Below the pieces are notes generated by a model. That model worked only from the letters and a program-made list of their open reading frames with translations, made no database searches and was not told the DNA's origin. 42,918 nucleotides of DNA from NCBI GenBank assembly GCA_028821125.1, contig JAPPHD010000020.1:1-42918 (forward strand), written 5' to 3'. Shown here one piece after another: positions 1-9,453 of this stretch (position 1 is the stretch's first letter; each line of letters begins with the position of its first letter). Source of the stretch: Gammaproteobacteria bacterium. GTDB lineage: Bacteria > Pseudomonadota > Gammaproteobacteria > Pseudomonadales > Azotimanducaceae. The translations under genes were made by a program, and so were the position numbers.

Positions 1-55
1 GCTTGGCGTGCCGGATACCCGTACCGCATACCTGCTCTCGGCGCCCGATCGAAGC
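1..55. repeat. Family-1 palindromic repeat, partial copy cut by the window edge
   Basis: Bases 1-52 are the reverse complement of the block near 3045-3096, with one visible mismatch over about 52 bases. The 32-base arm at 8-39 corresponds to the arm at 3058-3089. The other arm would lie to the left of the window. Similarity fades into an AT-rich flank after about 55. The two copies stand in inverted orientation around msrP-pssA-ilvC. Confidence 0.85.
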
Positions 56-129
56 GATCATCCGACACGTGTATTCGAAAAGTAAATCTTTTGATATCTA
101 CGAGTTAACAATCTATTCGATGTGAGCAC

Positions 130-1080
130 TCAGAAGTACCGTGCAAGATCCATCCCCGTATACAGCCCGGCGACCTGCTCCGCGTAGCCGTTGAACGGCA
201 GCGTTGGCCGGCGGTTGGGCTTGAGGAAACTGCTCGGCAGGCGCCGCTCGGTGGCCTGGCTCCACCGCGGATGGTCGACTTCCGGGTTGACGTTCGCATA
301 GAAGCCGTATTCTTTCGGCGCCGTCAGGTTCCAGGTGGTCTTCGGCTCCCGCCGCGTGAAACGGATCCTGACGATGGACTTCACGGACTTGAACCCGTAC
401 TTCCAGGGCACGATCAGCCGCCAGGGCGCACCGTTCTGATTGGGCAGTTCCTTGCCGTATACCCCGGTCACCATCAGGGTAAGCGGGTGGTAGGCCTCGT
501 CCATGCGCAGGCCTTCCACATAGGGCCAGTCGATGCCGCTGAACAGGGACCGCTGGCCGCGCATCTCGCTCGGCCGCAACAGCGTGGTGAATTCCACGTA
601 CTTCGCGTTCCCGTTCGGTTCGAACTGCTCGAGAACCTGCCGCATGGGGATGCCCCGCCAGGGCACGATCATCGACCAGGCCTCCACGCAGCGGAAACGG
701 TAGACGCGATCCTCCTCGGTGAGCCCCCGCACCAGGTCCTCGAGCGCGAATCGGCCCGTTTTCTTCGCCTGGCCCGCCACTTCCACGGTCCATGGATCGA
801 TCGTCATATTGTGGGCGTATCTGGCGGGGTCTTCCTTGTCCGTTCCGAATTCATAGAAGTTGTTGTAGCCGGTCACGATCGACTCGGGGGTGAGCGGCTC
901 GTCCTCGGATGGGAGATTCGAGCCGGGCATGTTCGCGGGCAATCGAGGCGCGAAGGCAAGGAGGCCCGCCCCCGCCGCAAGCCCGAGATCCCGGACGAAC
1001 CCACGCCGGGAGCGGTAGACGGCCTCGGGCGTTATCTCCGAACCCCTGATTTCGCCTGTGTCGTTGGAGCGGATTAACAT
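130..1080 (-). CDS. msrP: Protein-methionine-sulfoxide reductase catalytic subunit MsrP (YedY-like)
   Basis: A 316-residue molybdopterin enzyme of the sulfite-oxidase fold. The family repairs methionine sulfoxide in periplasmic proteins. The N-terminus carries a twin-arginine export signal (S24-R25-R26-G27-F28-V29, then a hydrophobic stretch ending near P45). Cys121, in the context RFRCVEAWS, is the expected molybdenum ligand. The family run Y(N)NFYEF is near residue 75. The ATG at 1080 is preferred over longer upstream readings because it puts the Tat motif near the N-terminus and overlaps the pssA stop by 7 nt, implying translational coupling. The usual membrane partner MsrQ (YedZ) is not downstream: only about 75 bases and a repeat follow before the window ends. 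Length is close to the E. coli protein (334 aa). Confidence 0.92.
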   Translation of the reverse strand: MLIRSNDTGEIRGSEITPEAVYRSRRGFVRDLGLAAGAGLLAFAPRLPANMPGSNLPSEDEPLTPESIVTGYNNFYEFGTDKEDPARYAHNMTIDPWTVEVAGQAKKTGRFALEDLVRGLTEEDRVYRFRCVEAWSMIVPWRGIPMRQVLEQFEPNGNAKYVEFTTLLRPSEMRGQRSLFSGIDWPYVEGLRMDEAYHPLTLMVTGVYGKELPNQNGAPWRLIVPWKYGFKSVKSIVRIRFTRREPKTTWNLTAPKEYGFYANVNPEVDHPRWSQATERRLPSSFLKPNRRPTLPFNGYAEQVAGLYTGMDLARYF

Positions 1081-1952
1081 GCTGGCGGGTTCCGTTCCCG
1101 CCATTTCCGCCAGAGAAACTGCGCAGGAGCCGACAGGGCGTAAAGGCAGAACAGCGCCAGCAGTATGCTGGGCGGATCGGCCAGCAACACGGCGAACGCC
1201 AGCACCACGAGCACCATGGTCACGAACGGCACCCGGCCCTTCAGGCCGAGTTGCTTCGGCGAGAAGTAGGTGAGGTTCGACACCATGAGCAGTGCGATGG
1301 CCGTGGTGATCAGCCCCAGCATGGAGGAGGAGAACAGGGTTCTTTCCCCGACCGCATAGGCTTCCCACACCCATACCGTGCAGGCGATCACCGCGGCCGC
1401 GGCCGGCGACGGCAACCCCTTGAAACTGGCCAGGTCGCCGTTGGTGTTGAACCGGGCAAGCCTTAGCGCCGTGCAGGCGATGTAGGTGAAGGTGACCACC
1501 CAGCCGACCTGACCCAGGTTGGCAAGACCCCAGTGAAAGGCCACCAGGGCCGGAGCGACGCCGAACGCCACCATGTCGGACAGGCTGTCGTACTCCGCGC
1601 CGAAATTGCTCTGGGTGCGTGTCATGCGCGCCACCCGCCCGTCCGCGGTATCGAGGATGATCGCCGCGAGTATGGCGAGCGCAGCGGCACCGAAACGGCC
1701 GCTCATACCGGCGATGGTGGCGTAGAACCCGGCGAACAGGGCCCCGGTGGTGATGACGTTCGGCAGGAGGTAAATGCCGCGTCGGCGTGCGGCAGCGGCG
1801 CGCAGCCTGGCGGAGGCCGAAGAACCGGACGGCGCGGCGTCCGTGGCATTGTCGGCCGCGCCGCGGCCGGACGTTCCCTTCCGGGCGGGAGGCTCGCTCC
1901 CGCCCACGCCCCTGTCCACGGACCGCAGCTTGGGTTTGCCCGGATCAGCCAT
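1074..1952 (-). CDS. pssA: CDP-diacylglycerol--serine O-phosphatidyltransferase (PssA, type II membrane form)
   Basis: A 292-residue multi-pass membrane enzyme making phosphatidylserine from CDP-diacylglycerol and serine, the first step to phosphatidylethanolamine. The CDP-alcohol phosphatidyltransferase signature is complete: D101-x2-D104-G105-x2-A108-R109-x8-G118-x3-D122-x3-D126. Several hydrophobic helices follow. The first ~55 residues are low-complexity, rich in Ala, Gly, Ser and Arg, and cytosolic; the conserved fold starts near [10 protein letters not shown]. It lies 8 nt downstream of ilvC and overlaps msrP by 7 nt, so ilvC-pssA-msrP probably form one transcript. ilvC next to pssA is a common proteobacterial arrangement. 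Confidence 0.93.
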   Translation of the reverse strand: MADPGKPKLRSVDRGVGGSEPPARKGTSGRGAADNATDAAPSGSSASARLRAAAARRRGIYLLPNVITTGALFAGFYATIAGMSGRFGAAALAILAAIILDTADGRVARMTRTQSNFGAEYDSLSDMVAFGVAPALVAFHWGLANLGQVGWVVTFTYIACTALRLARFNTNGDLASFKGLPSPAAAAVIACTVWVWEAYAVGERTLFSSSMLGLITTAIALLMVSNLTYFSPKQLGLKGRVPFVTMVLVVLAFAVLLADPPSILLALFCLYALSAPAQFLWRKWRERNPPAC

Positions 1953-1960
1953 GCGTTCGA

Positions 1961-3004
<1,044 letters not shown>

Positions 3005-3057
3005 TTAAATATCATTTTTGGAATAGGCGTACGAAAAGACTGCTTCGATCGGGCACC

Positions 3058-3172
3058 GAGAGCAGGTATGCGGTACGGGTATCCGGCACGCCAAGCGGAC
3101 GCGTTGTCTTGGAATTCAAGGGCGCAAGGGTGCTTTAAAGGTGCCGGATACCCGTACCGCACACCTACTCTC
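3058..3172. repeat. Family-1 palindromic repeat, complete hairpin copy
   Basis: Two 32-base arms (3058-3089 and 3141-3172) are inverted complements with two mismatches and enclose a 51-base spacer, so the RNA could form a long stem. Homology to the copy at 1-55 runs outward to about 3045. It sits in the gap between ilvN and ilvC, where it could act as a terminator or processing site. Only these two copies are seen. It could be a miniature transposable element or a larger relative of REP/BIME repeats; nothing shows which. Confidence 0.88.
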
Positions 3173-3279
3173 TCCCAGCGGTCGTCCGTTCCTTGCGCGT
3201 CAGCGCCCCGACCCGCCGGGTTCGCTACTCGCATGTTCATTCCTCCCGATGTTGGTTCCGCAACCGGGTTCGCGCAGCC

Positions 3280-3771
3280 TCAGGCGCTGAGCACCTTGTC
3301 GCCGCGGCTGATCCCCGACACTCCCGAACGGACAACCTCAAGAACCGTGGCCTTGCCGAGCGCCCTGACGAAGGCGTCGAGCTTGTCGCTGGCGCCGGTG
3401 AGCTGCACCGTGTAGGCATCCGACGTCACGTCCACGATCTGGCCCCGGAAGATGTCGCTGGTGCGTTTTACCTCCGCCCGTCCGGCGCCTTCCGCGCGCA
3501 CCTTGATGAACATCAGCTCACGCTCCACGTGGTCCGCCTCGGAGAGGTCCTGTACCTTGACCACCTCGATCAGCCGGTGCAGGTGCTTGGTGATCTGCTC
3601 GATCTTCTCATCGCCCCCTTCGGTGACGATGGTGACCCTGGAGAGCGTCGCGTCCTCCGTCGGCGCCACCGTCAGCGTCTCGATGTTGTAGTTGCGCTGG
3701 GCGAAAAGCCCGATCACGCGGGAAAGCGCGCCCGCCTCGTTCTCCAGCAGCACGGCGAGGATGCGGCGCAT
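3280..3771 (-). CDS. ilvN: Acetolactate synthase small (regulatory) subunit
   Basis: A 163-residue ACT-domain protein that binds valine for feedback inhibition and stimulates the catalytic subunit. The N-terminal ACT fold contains the hallmark NEAGALSRVIGLFAQRNYNI run near residue 10, followed by TLSRVTIVTEGGD. The C-terminal regulatory domain ends in the family-typical region around GISRGDKVLSA. It starts at ATG 3771 in a TGATG junction overlapping the ilvB stop by 1 nt, so the subunits are translationally coupled. Length is normal for the IlvH/IlvN family. Confidence 0.95.
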   Translation of the reverse strand: MRRILAVLLENEAGALSRVIGLFAQRNYNIETLTVAPTEDATLSRVTIVTEGGDEKIEQITKHLHRLIEVVKVQDLSEADHVERELMFIKVRAEGAGRAEVKRTSDIFRGQIVDVTSDAYTVQLTGASDKLDAFVRALGKATVLEVVRSGVSGISRGDKVLSA

Positions 3772-5540
3772 CACATGTAGTCTCCCTGCTGGCTGGTGGT
3801 GATCTTGTCCAGGTACATGTCGCGCATGGAGCCGCCCTTGATGGCCATGGGATAGACGTGCTCGTCCGGGTCCACCCAGGCGTCCAGGAACACCAGCTTG
3901 TCCTTCAGCGCCGGGCTGAAGGTTTCCCGCATCGCCTCGTGCAGGTCGCCCGGCGTCTCGACGCGGAATCCCACGTGGCCGAAGGCTTCCACCAGGGTCT
4001 TGAAGTCCGGCAGGGAATCGCTGTAGGTGCTCTGGGAGAGGCGGCCGCCGTACTGCATGTCCTGCCACTGCTTGACCATGCCCAGCGCCTGGTTGTTGAC
4101 GCAGACGATCTTGATGGGCAACCCGTACTGCAGGCAGGTGGACAGCTCCTGCATGTTCATCATGAAGCTGCCCTCACCCGTCACGCAGGCGACCGTGGCC
4201 TTGGGATAGGCGAACTGCACCCCCATGGCCGCCGGCAGGCCGAATCCCATGGTGCCCAGCCCCCCGGAGTTGATCCAGCGGCGTCCCTCGGGAAAGCGGT
4301 AGTACTGGGCGGCGAACATCTGGTGCTGGCCCACGTCGCTGGTGACGTACGCATCGCCCCCCGTCACCCGGTACAGGCTCTGGATCACCTGCTGGGGCAG
4401 CACGATGCCGTTGCCGTCAAGGGACAGGTCGTGATCGAGCCCGTAGGCCGCCCGCCACTTGCGGATGCGGTTCCACCAGGCCGCGACCGCCTTTTCATCG
4501 GGCAGTTCCGGCGCCCTGGCGAATTCCGCATCCAGGGCTCTCTCCAGGCCGTCGAGAACGCTCCGCACATGCCCGACGATGGGAATGTCCGCCGCGATGA
4601 TCTTCGAGATCGATGCCGGATCGACATCGATGTGGATGATGGTCGCATCCGGGCAGAAGGTGGCCGGGTTGTTCGTTACCCGGTCGTCGAAACGGGCGCC
4701 CACCGCCATGATCAGGTCGGCATGGTGCATGGCCATGTTGGCTTCGTAGGTGCCGTGCATGCCCAGCATGCCGATGAACCGCTCGTCGTCCCCCGGAACG
4801 CCGCCCAGGCCCATGAGCGTATTGGTCACCGGGAAACCGAGCCGCCGGACGATGCGGGTCAGCACCTTCCAGGCATCGCCCTGAATGACGCCGCCGCCGG
4901 TATAGATGACGGGCCGCCGGGCCTTCACGAGCGCGGCGGCCGCCTTCCTGATCTGCCTGGCGTTGCCCTTCACCGCCGGTTTGTAGGAACGCATGCTCAC
5001 CGAGGCGGGATAGAGGTACGGCGCCGTCACATCCGGATCGGTCGTATCCTTGGGCACGTCGATGACCACCGGCCCGGGCCGGCCCGTGGTGGCGATGTGG
5101 AACGCCTTCTTGACGGTTTCCGGAATTTCGGCGCAGTCCTTGACCAGGAAGCTGTGTTTCACCACGGGCCTCGACACGCCGATCATGTCCGTTTCCTGGA
5201 AGGCGTCGGTGCCGATCTGGTTGGTGGGAACCTGGCCGGAAATCACGACGATGGGAGTGGAGTCCATGTAGGCCGTGGCCAGGCCGGTCACGGCATTGGT
5301 GGCGCCCGGGCCCGAAGTAACCAGCACCACACCGGGCTTGCCGGTGGCCCTGGCATAGCCGTCCGCCATGTGCGTGGCGGCCTGTTCGTGGCGCACCAGG
5401 ATGTGTTCCACCCTCTGCTGCTTGAACAGGGCATCGTAGATGTGCAGAGCCGCGCCGCCGGGATAGCCGAAGAGGTACTCCACCCCTTCGTCCTGCAGCG
5501 CGCGGACGAGCATTTCGGCCCCTGAAAGCATCTCGGTCAT
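3771..5540 (-). CDS. ilvB: Acetolactate synthase large (catalytic) subunit
   Basis: A thiamine-diphosphate enzyme of about 589 residues that condenses pyruvate with pyruvate or 2-oxobutyrate in branched-chain amino acid synthesis. The N-terminal PYR domain carries the catalytic Glu in VRHEQAATHMADGYAR. The central domain has the FAD-binding region near GARFDDRVT. The C-terminal PP domain has the Mg/TPP motif GEGSFMMN...NN, with Glu where many paralogues have Asp; I recall the same variant from Pseudomonas proteins. The start is uncertain: ATG 5540 gives the family-like MTEMLSGAEMLV, while a TTG at 5579 would add 13 residues. It is coupled to ilvN, and the 100 bases upstream are free for a promoter. 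Confidence 0.94.
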   Translation of the reverse strand: MTEMLSGAEMLVRALQDEGVEYLFGYPGGAALHIYDALFKQQRVEHILVRHEQAATHMADGYARATGKPGVVLVTSGPGATNAVTGLATAYMDSTPIVVISGQVPTNQIGTDAFQETDMIGVSRPVVKHSFLVKDCAEIPETVKKAFHIATTGRPGPVVIDVPKDTTDPDVTAPYLYPASVSMRSYKPAVKGNARQIRKAAAALVKARRPVIYTGGGVIQGDAWKVLTRIVRRLGFPVTNTLMGLGGVPGDDERFIGMLGMHGTYEANMAMHHADLIMAVGARFDDRVTNNPATFCPDATIIHIDVDPASISKIIAADIPIVGHVRSVLDGLERALDAEFARAPELPDEKAVAAWWNRIRKWRAAYGLDHDLSLDGNGIVLPQQVIQSLYRVTGGDAYVTSDVGQHQMFAAQYYRFPEGRRWINSGGLGTMGFGLPAAMGVQFAYPKATVACVTGEGSFMMNMQELSTCLQYGLPIKIVCVNNQALGMVKQWQDMQYGGRLSQSTYSDSLPDFKTLVEAFGHVGFRVETPGDLHEAMRETFSPALKDKLVFLDAWVDPDEHVYPMAIKGGSMRDMYLDKITTSQQGDYM

Positions 5541-5639
5541 GGTCGTTGACCCACAAGCCTCTCCGGTTTCCGCGGCCAACGCCTCGCGCCGCGCCGCACT
5601 TGCTATCGAATCAACGTTTAACTCGTTGATTTCCCAGAA

Positions 5640-6461
5640 CTATTGGCCGGGATAAGAAAACAGCGGGCTATTCTTGGGCTTATGTGCAGACATGTCAACG
5701 AAGTTCGAGGTCTTCCAGACCACGGTCGCCATACGGCCGGCGGTTCCGTCACGCCGGTAGGAATGGAAGCGCGGATCCGAATACGTGCACAGGCGATCGC
5801 CGCCGATCTGCCCGACGCCGGCGGCGGTGAGTAGCCGCGCCGTCAATCCATAGAGGTCAAGCTGCCACTTGCCCGGCCGGACGCCCGGCGTGAACACCGC
5901 GCCGGCCACGGCATCTCCAAACGCCGTGCGCATCGTTGAACGGACATCTTCTCCCACCTCATAGGCATCACGGCCGATGGCGGGCCCGATCCAGGCGACG
6001 AGCCCGGAGGACGGGCCCATGGCATCCACAAGACATGCGACCACCCCGGCCGCCAGGCCGCGCCAGCCGCCATGGGCGACGCCGATGCGGCCGACCTTCG
6101 GATCGGCGATGGCGACAGGCACGCAATCCGCGGTCTGTACCACCAGCCCCAGGCCCTTCGCATCGGTCCAGACGGCGTCCGCTTCCGGGACCGTCGAGCA
6201 ACTGTCGAACGTGGCCCGAACGCAACGGTTGCCGTGCACCTGGCGGAGCCATTGCAGGTTTCCGGACGCACCCACGGTGGCATCTTTCAGCCACTGCCGC
6301 CCGGCGGCGCTGTCCGGCACCGGCACCGGTTCCCCGTCGGCGGTGTCGAGGCCGGCGCCGGCGAATGCATCCGTATCGCGCGATGTGGTCAATGCGCGAG
6401 CCTGTCCGGCCACCGGCCAGGCCGCCTCAATCCATCCTGCGCGCTTCCCGTCGGCAATCAC
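5640..6461 (-). CDS. pgeF: Peptidoglycan editing factor PgeF (laccase-domain / YfiH family)
   Basis: A 273-residue cytosolic zinc protein. The family clears L-Ser mis-incorporated at position 2 of peptidoglycan precursors and has been reported with multicopper-oxidase-like and purine-nucleoside activities. The metal triad is visible: His76 (QVHGNR), Cys113 (TADCVP) and His130 (AHGGWRG). The start is GTG 6461, in a GTGA junction overlapping the rluD stop by 4 nt. rluD-pgeF coupling downstream of a divergent bamD is the standard gammaproteobacterial order. An open reading frame continues upstream through rluD but is not coding there. Confidence 0.93.
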   Translation of the reverse strand: MIADGKRAGWIEAAWPVAGQARALTTSRDTDAFAGAGLDTADGEPVPVPDSAAGRQWLKDATVGASGNLQWLRQVHGNRCVRATFDSCSTVPEADAVWTDAKGLGLVVQTADCVPVAIADPKVGRIGVAHGGWRGLAAGVVACLVDAMGPSSGLVAWIGPAIGRDAYEVGEDVRSTMRTAFGDAVAGAVFTPGVRPGKWQLDLYGLTARLLTAAGVGQIGGDRLCTYSDPRFHSYRRDGTAGRMATVVWKTSNFVDMSAHKPKNSPLFSYPGQ

Positions 6462-7441
6462 CCGTGACTTTCCCGGTCCTGCTGCAACACCGCAACCAAT
6501 TCCGCCAGGTCCCGGGGCGGGGGCGCCTCGAAGGAGCAGCGGGCACCGGATGCGGGGTGGTCGAACTCCAGCGCCGCGGCATGCAGCGCCTGCCGGGTGA
6601 ATGCCCGCAGCGTCAATATCACTTCCGGGTGCGGTGCGCGAGGCAGACGGCCCCGTGCGCCGTAGCGGCGGTCGCCCACGAGCGGGTGGCCGATGCTGGC
6701 CATATGCACGCGAATCTGGTGCGTACGCCCGGTCTCCAGCGCGGCCTCGATCGCGGTATGCGCGCGATAACGCGCCCTGACCCGTACCCGGGTCACCGCC
6801 CGGCGACCGTCTTCGCGCACCTGCTGGCGGGTGCGATTCCTGCGGTCGCGGCCGATGGGCTTGTCGATGGTGCGGCCTGCGATCATCTCTCCTTCCGCGA
6901 CACCTAAGTAGCGCCTGCCTACCGTGTGCGCGGCGATGGCCCCGGCAAGAACCCGCTGCGCAGCCGGCGTGGCCGCCACCACCAGCAGCCCGGAGGTATG
7001 CATGTCGATGCGGTGCACGATGCCGGCGCGGGGCAGCCTGCCCAGGTCCGGCCGGTGGTGCAGCAGGCCGTTGACCAGCGTACCGTCCGGGTTGCCGGCG
7101 CCCGGATGCACCGCGATGCCCGCCGGTTTGTCGACCACCAGGCAATGTTCGTCCTCATGGACGATCGAGAAATCGACCGGCTGGGGAACGGCCCAGTCCC
7201 CCGCCGGCGAATCCGTGCCACTGAGTTCCGCATCCGCATCCGCGGCCAGCGCGAGGCGCTCGCCGCCCTTCATTTTCCGGTCGGGCTCCGTGGCAACACC
7301 GTCCACCGTGAGCGCGCCCTGACGGATCCAGCGCGTCAAGACGGCGCGGGAGTATCCGCTGAACAGCAACGCGGCGGCACGGTCGGCCCGTTCACCGGCC
7401 AGCTCCGGGGGAACGTCAACTGCGTGGGGCTGTGAATCCAA
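6458..7441 (-). CDS. rluD: 23S rRNA pseudouridine(1911/1915/1917) synthase RluD
   Basis: About 327 residues. It modifies helix 69 of 23S rRNA. An N-terminal S4 RNA-binding domain (about residues 10-70, around RAVLTRWIRQGALTVDG) precedes the RluA-type catalytic domain. The catalytic Asp146 lies in HRIDMHTSGLLVVA. C-terminal motifs LETGRTHQIRVHMA and HPLVGDRRYG are typical. The start is TTG 7441, chosen because it gives the E. coli-like length, has a weak AGG upstream and leaves room for the divergent bamD promoter; an ATG at 7507 would overlap the bamD start and is less likely. It is coupled to pgeF. Confidence 0.93.
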   Translation of the reverse strand: MDSQPHAVDVPPELAGERADRAAALLFSGYSRAVLTRWIRQGALTVDGVATEPDRKMKGGERLALAADADAELSGTDSPAGDWAVPQPVDFSIVHEDEHCLVVDKPAGIAVHPGAGNPDGTLVNGLLHHRPDLGRLPRAGIVHRIDMHTSGLLVVAATPAAQRVLAGAIAAHTVGRRYLGVAEGEMIAGRTIDKPIGRDRRNRTRQQVREDGRRAVTRVRVRARYRAHTAIEAALETGRTHQIRVHMASIGHPLVGDRRYGARGRLPRAPHPEVILTLRAFTRQALHAAALEFDHPASGARCSFEAPPPRDLAELVAVLQQDRESHG

Positions 7442-7505
7442 GGAGTGGGCCTGACTGGAGCGCGGTTTTTGGAGACACCGGGGGGTTGGTGATAGATTAC
7501 CACTC

Positions 7506-8516
7506 ATGAGAGCCGCTACCACCCTGGCGCCGCGCCTGATACTCGGGGCCGTCCTGCTCGGCGTCCTCGGCGCCTGCCAGTACATTCCGTTCATCGGCAA
7601 GCGCGACAGGGGCGAGGACGAAGACCTCAACACCACCGAGCAGATCCTGTACGGCAATGCCCAACGGAGCCTCAGGTCCGGCAACTACGACCGCGCCATC
7701 GACGTGCTCGAACGCCTTGAAGCGCGCTTTCCGTTCGGGCGGTATGCGGAACAGGCGCAGCTCGAACTCGTCTACGCCCGTTACCAGTCCTCCGACCACG
7801 ACACCGCCCGCAACGCTGCCGACCGTTTCATCCGCCTGCACCCGCAGCACGACAACATCGACTATGCGTACTACTTGAAGGGGCTGGCCGCCTACAACAA
7901 GAACCGCAGCCTGCTCGACCGGGTGTTCTCGTCGGACATCTCCCAGCGCGACATGACGGCGGCGCGCCAGGCCTATGCCGACCTCGCCCAGCTCCTGCAG
8001 CGCTTTCCGCACAGCCAGTACGCGCCGGACGCCCGCCAGCGCATGGTGTACCTGAGAAACGTCCTGGCCGCTTCGGAACTCTACATCGCCGACTACTACC
8101 TGCGGCGCGGCGCCTACGTGGCCGCGGCCAACCGCGCCCGCTACGTGCTCGAGAACTATCCCACCGCCGATGAGCCGATTCCGGAGGCCCTGATCGTGAT
8201 GGTCGAAGCCAACTACAAGCTCGGCCTCACCGAAGCCGCCAACGACGCCTTGCGCGTTCTGGCGATCAACTACCCCAATCACGCCTCCTTCGATGTGAAC
8301 GGCGACCTGGTGTTGGCGGAGCGAATCCGCAACCGCGACCGGTCCTGGATGAACCTGATGACCTTCGGCGTGCTCGACCGCCCGGAGGTGCCGCCGCCGC
8401 TCACGCTGGAGCATCCCGAAGGGTTCACGCCCCCGCCGGTTCCGGCCGGACAGGAGGCGGAGCCGAAGAAACAGAAAAAGAAGCGGCGCTGGTTGCGCTG
8501 GATTCCGTTCGTTTAA
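7506..8516 (+). CDS. bamD: Outer membrane protein assembly factor BamD (lipoprotein)
   Basis: A 336-residue TPR lipoprotein of the BAM complex that inserts beta-barrel proteins into the outer membrane. The signal peptide ends in the lipobox LGAC with lipidated Cys24. TPR-like helical repeats follow (about residues 45-245), beginning with the family's YGNAQRSLRSGNYDRAIDVL. The C-terminal tail (about 290-336) is Pro-rich, then strongly basic (KKQKKKRRW), and longer than in E. coli (245 aa in total). It is divergent from rluD, the conserved gammaproteobacterial arrangement. The ATG at 7506 is the only reasonable start. Confidence 0.94.
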   Translation: MRAATTLAPRLILGAVLLGVLGACQYIPFIGKRDRGEDEDLNTTEQILYGNAQRSLRSGNYDRAIDVLERLEARFPFGRYAEQAQLELVYARYQSSDHDTARNAADRFIRLHPQHDNIDYAYYLKGLAAYNKNRSLLDRVFSSDISQRDMTAARQAYADLAQLLQRFPHSQYAPDARQRMVYLRNVLAASELYIADYYLRRGAYVAAANRARYVLENYPTADEPIPEALIVMVEANYKLGLTEAANDALRVLAINYPNHASFDVNGDLVLAERIRNRDRSWMNLMTFGVLDRPEVPPPLTLEHPEGFTPPPVPAGQEAEPKKQKKKRRWLRWIPFV

Positions 8517-8625
8517 CCCGTCCGCTCCGTCGCGATCTGCGACCACCGCGCCAGGCTCGCCGATCTCTCACACGCGCACGAGACATCTGCTCTTGCGGCA
8601 GCGCCCCATGCGCCGTCTAGAATCT

Positions 8626-8637
8626 AAAACATGTTTT
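8626..8637. promoter_or_regulatory. 12-bp perfect palindrome upstream of the fimT-like gene
   Basis: The perfect palindrome AAAACATGTTTT lies 18 bases upstream of the pilin ATG and just after a TAGAAT hexamer (8618-8623) that could be a -10 element. It could be an operator, but there is only one copy and no matching regulator in view. Confidence 0.3.
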
Positions 8638-8655
8638 GCGCCCTGCTGACCTCGC

Positions 8656-9252
8656 ATGAAACCACTTGCTGTAGACATGGGTATGCCGAACCTCGAGAGG
8701 GCACGCGGATTCAACCTCACGGAACTGATGGTGGCGCTTGCCGTGGCCGGTGTGCTGATGGGTATCGCCATACCCGAGTTGGCCGCTCTTGCCGCGGGGC
8801 AGCGGTCGTCGGCTCGCATCAACTCGGTCGCCGCGGCCATTCATACGACACGCCATCTTGCGGTTTCCCACAACCGGTCAATGACGCTCTGTTCCGGGCA
8901 AGGGCCCGTTTGCGGGGGTGGGGACGACTGGCACGAGGGCATGCTTGTATTCGCCGACAGCGACGGTAACCGGCGCGTGGACGACGGCGAGTACGTCGGC
9001 GCCCGGTTGCCTGGGCTGAACGCCGGGGAAACCATCGTCTGGCGCTCTTTCGGCAACCGAAGCTTCCTGCGGTTCCGGTCATCCGGCATCTCCGACTGGC
9101 AGGCCGGCAACTTCCAGTATTGTCCGGCCGACCGCGACCCCCGGTTTGCAAGGCAACTCATCCTGAACGCCCAGGGGCGAACCCGCCACGCAACCGACAG
9201 CGACGGCGACGGAATTCGCGAGGACGCCCGGGGCAGGCCACTGACCTGTTGA
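8656..9252 (+). CDS. FimT/GspH-type minor pseudopilin
   Basis: 198 residues. The prepilin cleavage site is G18|F19 with Glu at mature position 5 (E23), followed by a ~20-residue hydrophobic helix. PilD would process it for assembly into a type IV pilus tip or initiation complex. The globular part has four Cys (about 79, 86, 156 and the C-terminal residue). Two Asp-rich calcium-type loops are visible, D101-S-D-G with D109/D110, and D181-S-D-G-D-G. ATGs at codons 8 and 10 are alternative starts. It stands alone, 22 kb from the pilEVWXY1 operon, although fimT often heads that operon. FimT homologues can bind DNA during uptake; this is not established here. Confidence 0.85.
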   Translation: MKPLAVDMGMPNLERARGFNLTELMVALAVAGVLMGIAIPELAALAAGQRSSARINSVAAAIHTTRHLAVSHNRSMTLCSGQGPVCGGGDDWHEGMLVFADSDGNRRVDDGEYVGARLPGLNAGETIVWRSFGNRSFLRFRSSGISDWQAGNFQYCPADRDPRFARQLILNAQGRTRHATDSDGDGIREDARGRPLTC

Positions 9253-9321
9253 ACGGTGTCGCGGAGCAGATTGCGTAGGCGCGACGCGCAACGGGTGAAA
9301 GATCGGGGCGCATGGGAACAA

Positions 9322-9340
9322 GCCCTGTCGGGCGTTTTTT
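9322..9340 (+). terminator. Weak rho-independent terminator after the fimT-like gene
   Basis: A GCCC/GGGC stem with a 4-base loop is followed by GTTTTTT. The stem is only four pairs, so this is tentative. It sits 70 bases after the pilin stop and just before a TATAAT hexamer. Confidence 0.4.
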
Positions 9341-9348
9341 CCCACATT

Positions 9349-9354
9349 TATAAT
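9349..9354 (+). promoter_or_regulatory. Candidate -10 box for the TonB receptor gene
   Basis: A perfect TATAAT in a locally AT-rich stretch lies about 100 bases upstream of the receptor ATG. No good -35 is seen at 16-18 bases upstream. The expected start would give a leader of about 90 nt. No Fur-box-like palindrome was recognised. Confidence 0.4.
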
Positions 9355-9453
9355 TTGAGGGAGTCCGGCCGGGTCCGGGCTGAATCGAGGCTCCCAGGTC
9401 TGGCCTGCACAGGTGTCTTGCGGACTCTGATACCCAAGGATGAGGGTAATGTC

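Noticed and set aside
271-1077. Long plus-strand open frame opposite msrP
   Set aside because: Antisense shadow of a clear msrP gene in GC-rich DNA; no recognisable domain.
3858-5525. 555-codon plus-strand open frame opposite ilvB
   Set aside because: His- and Gly-rich shadow translation; ilvB on the minus strand has all its motifs.
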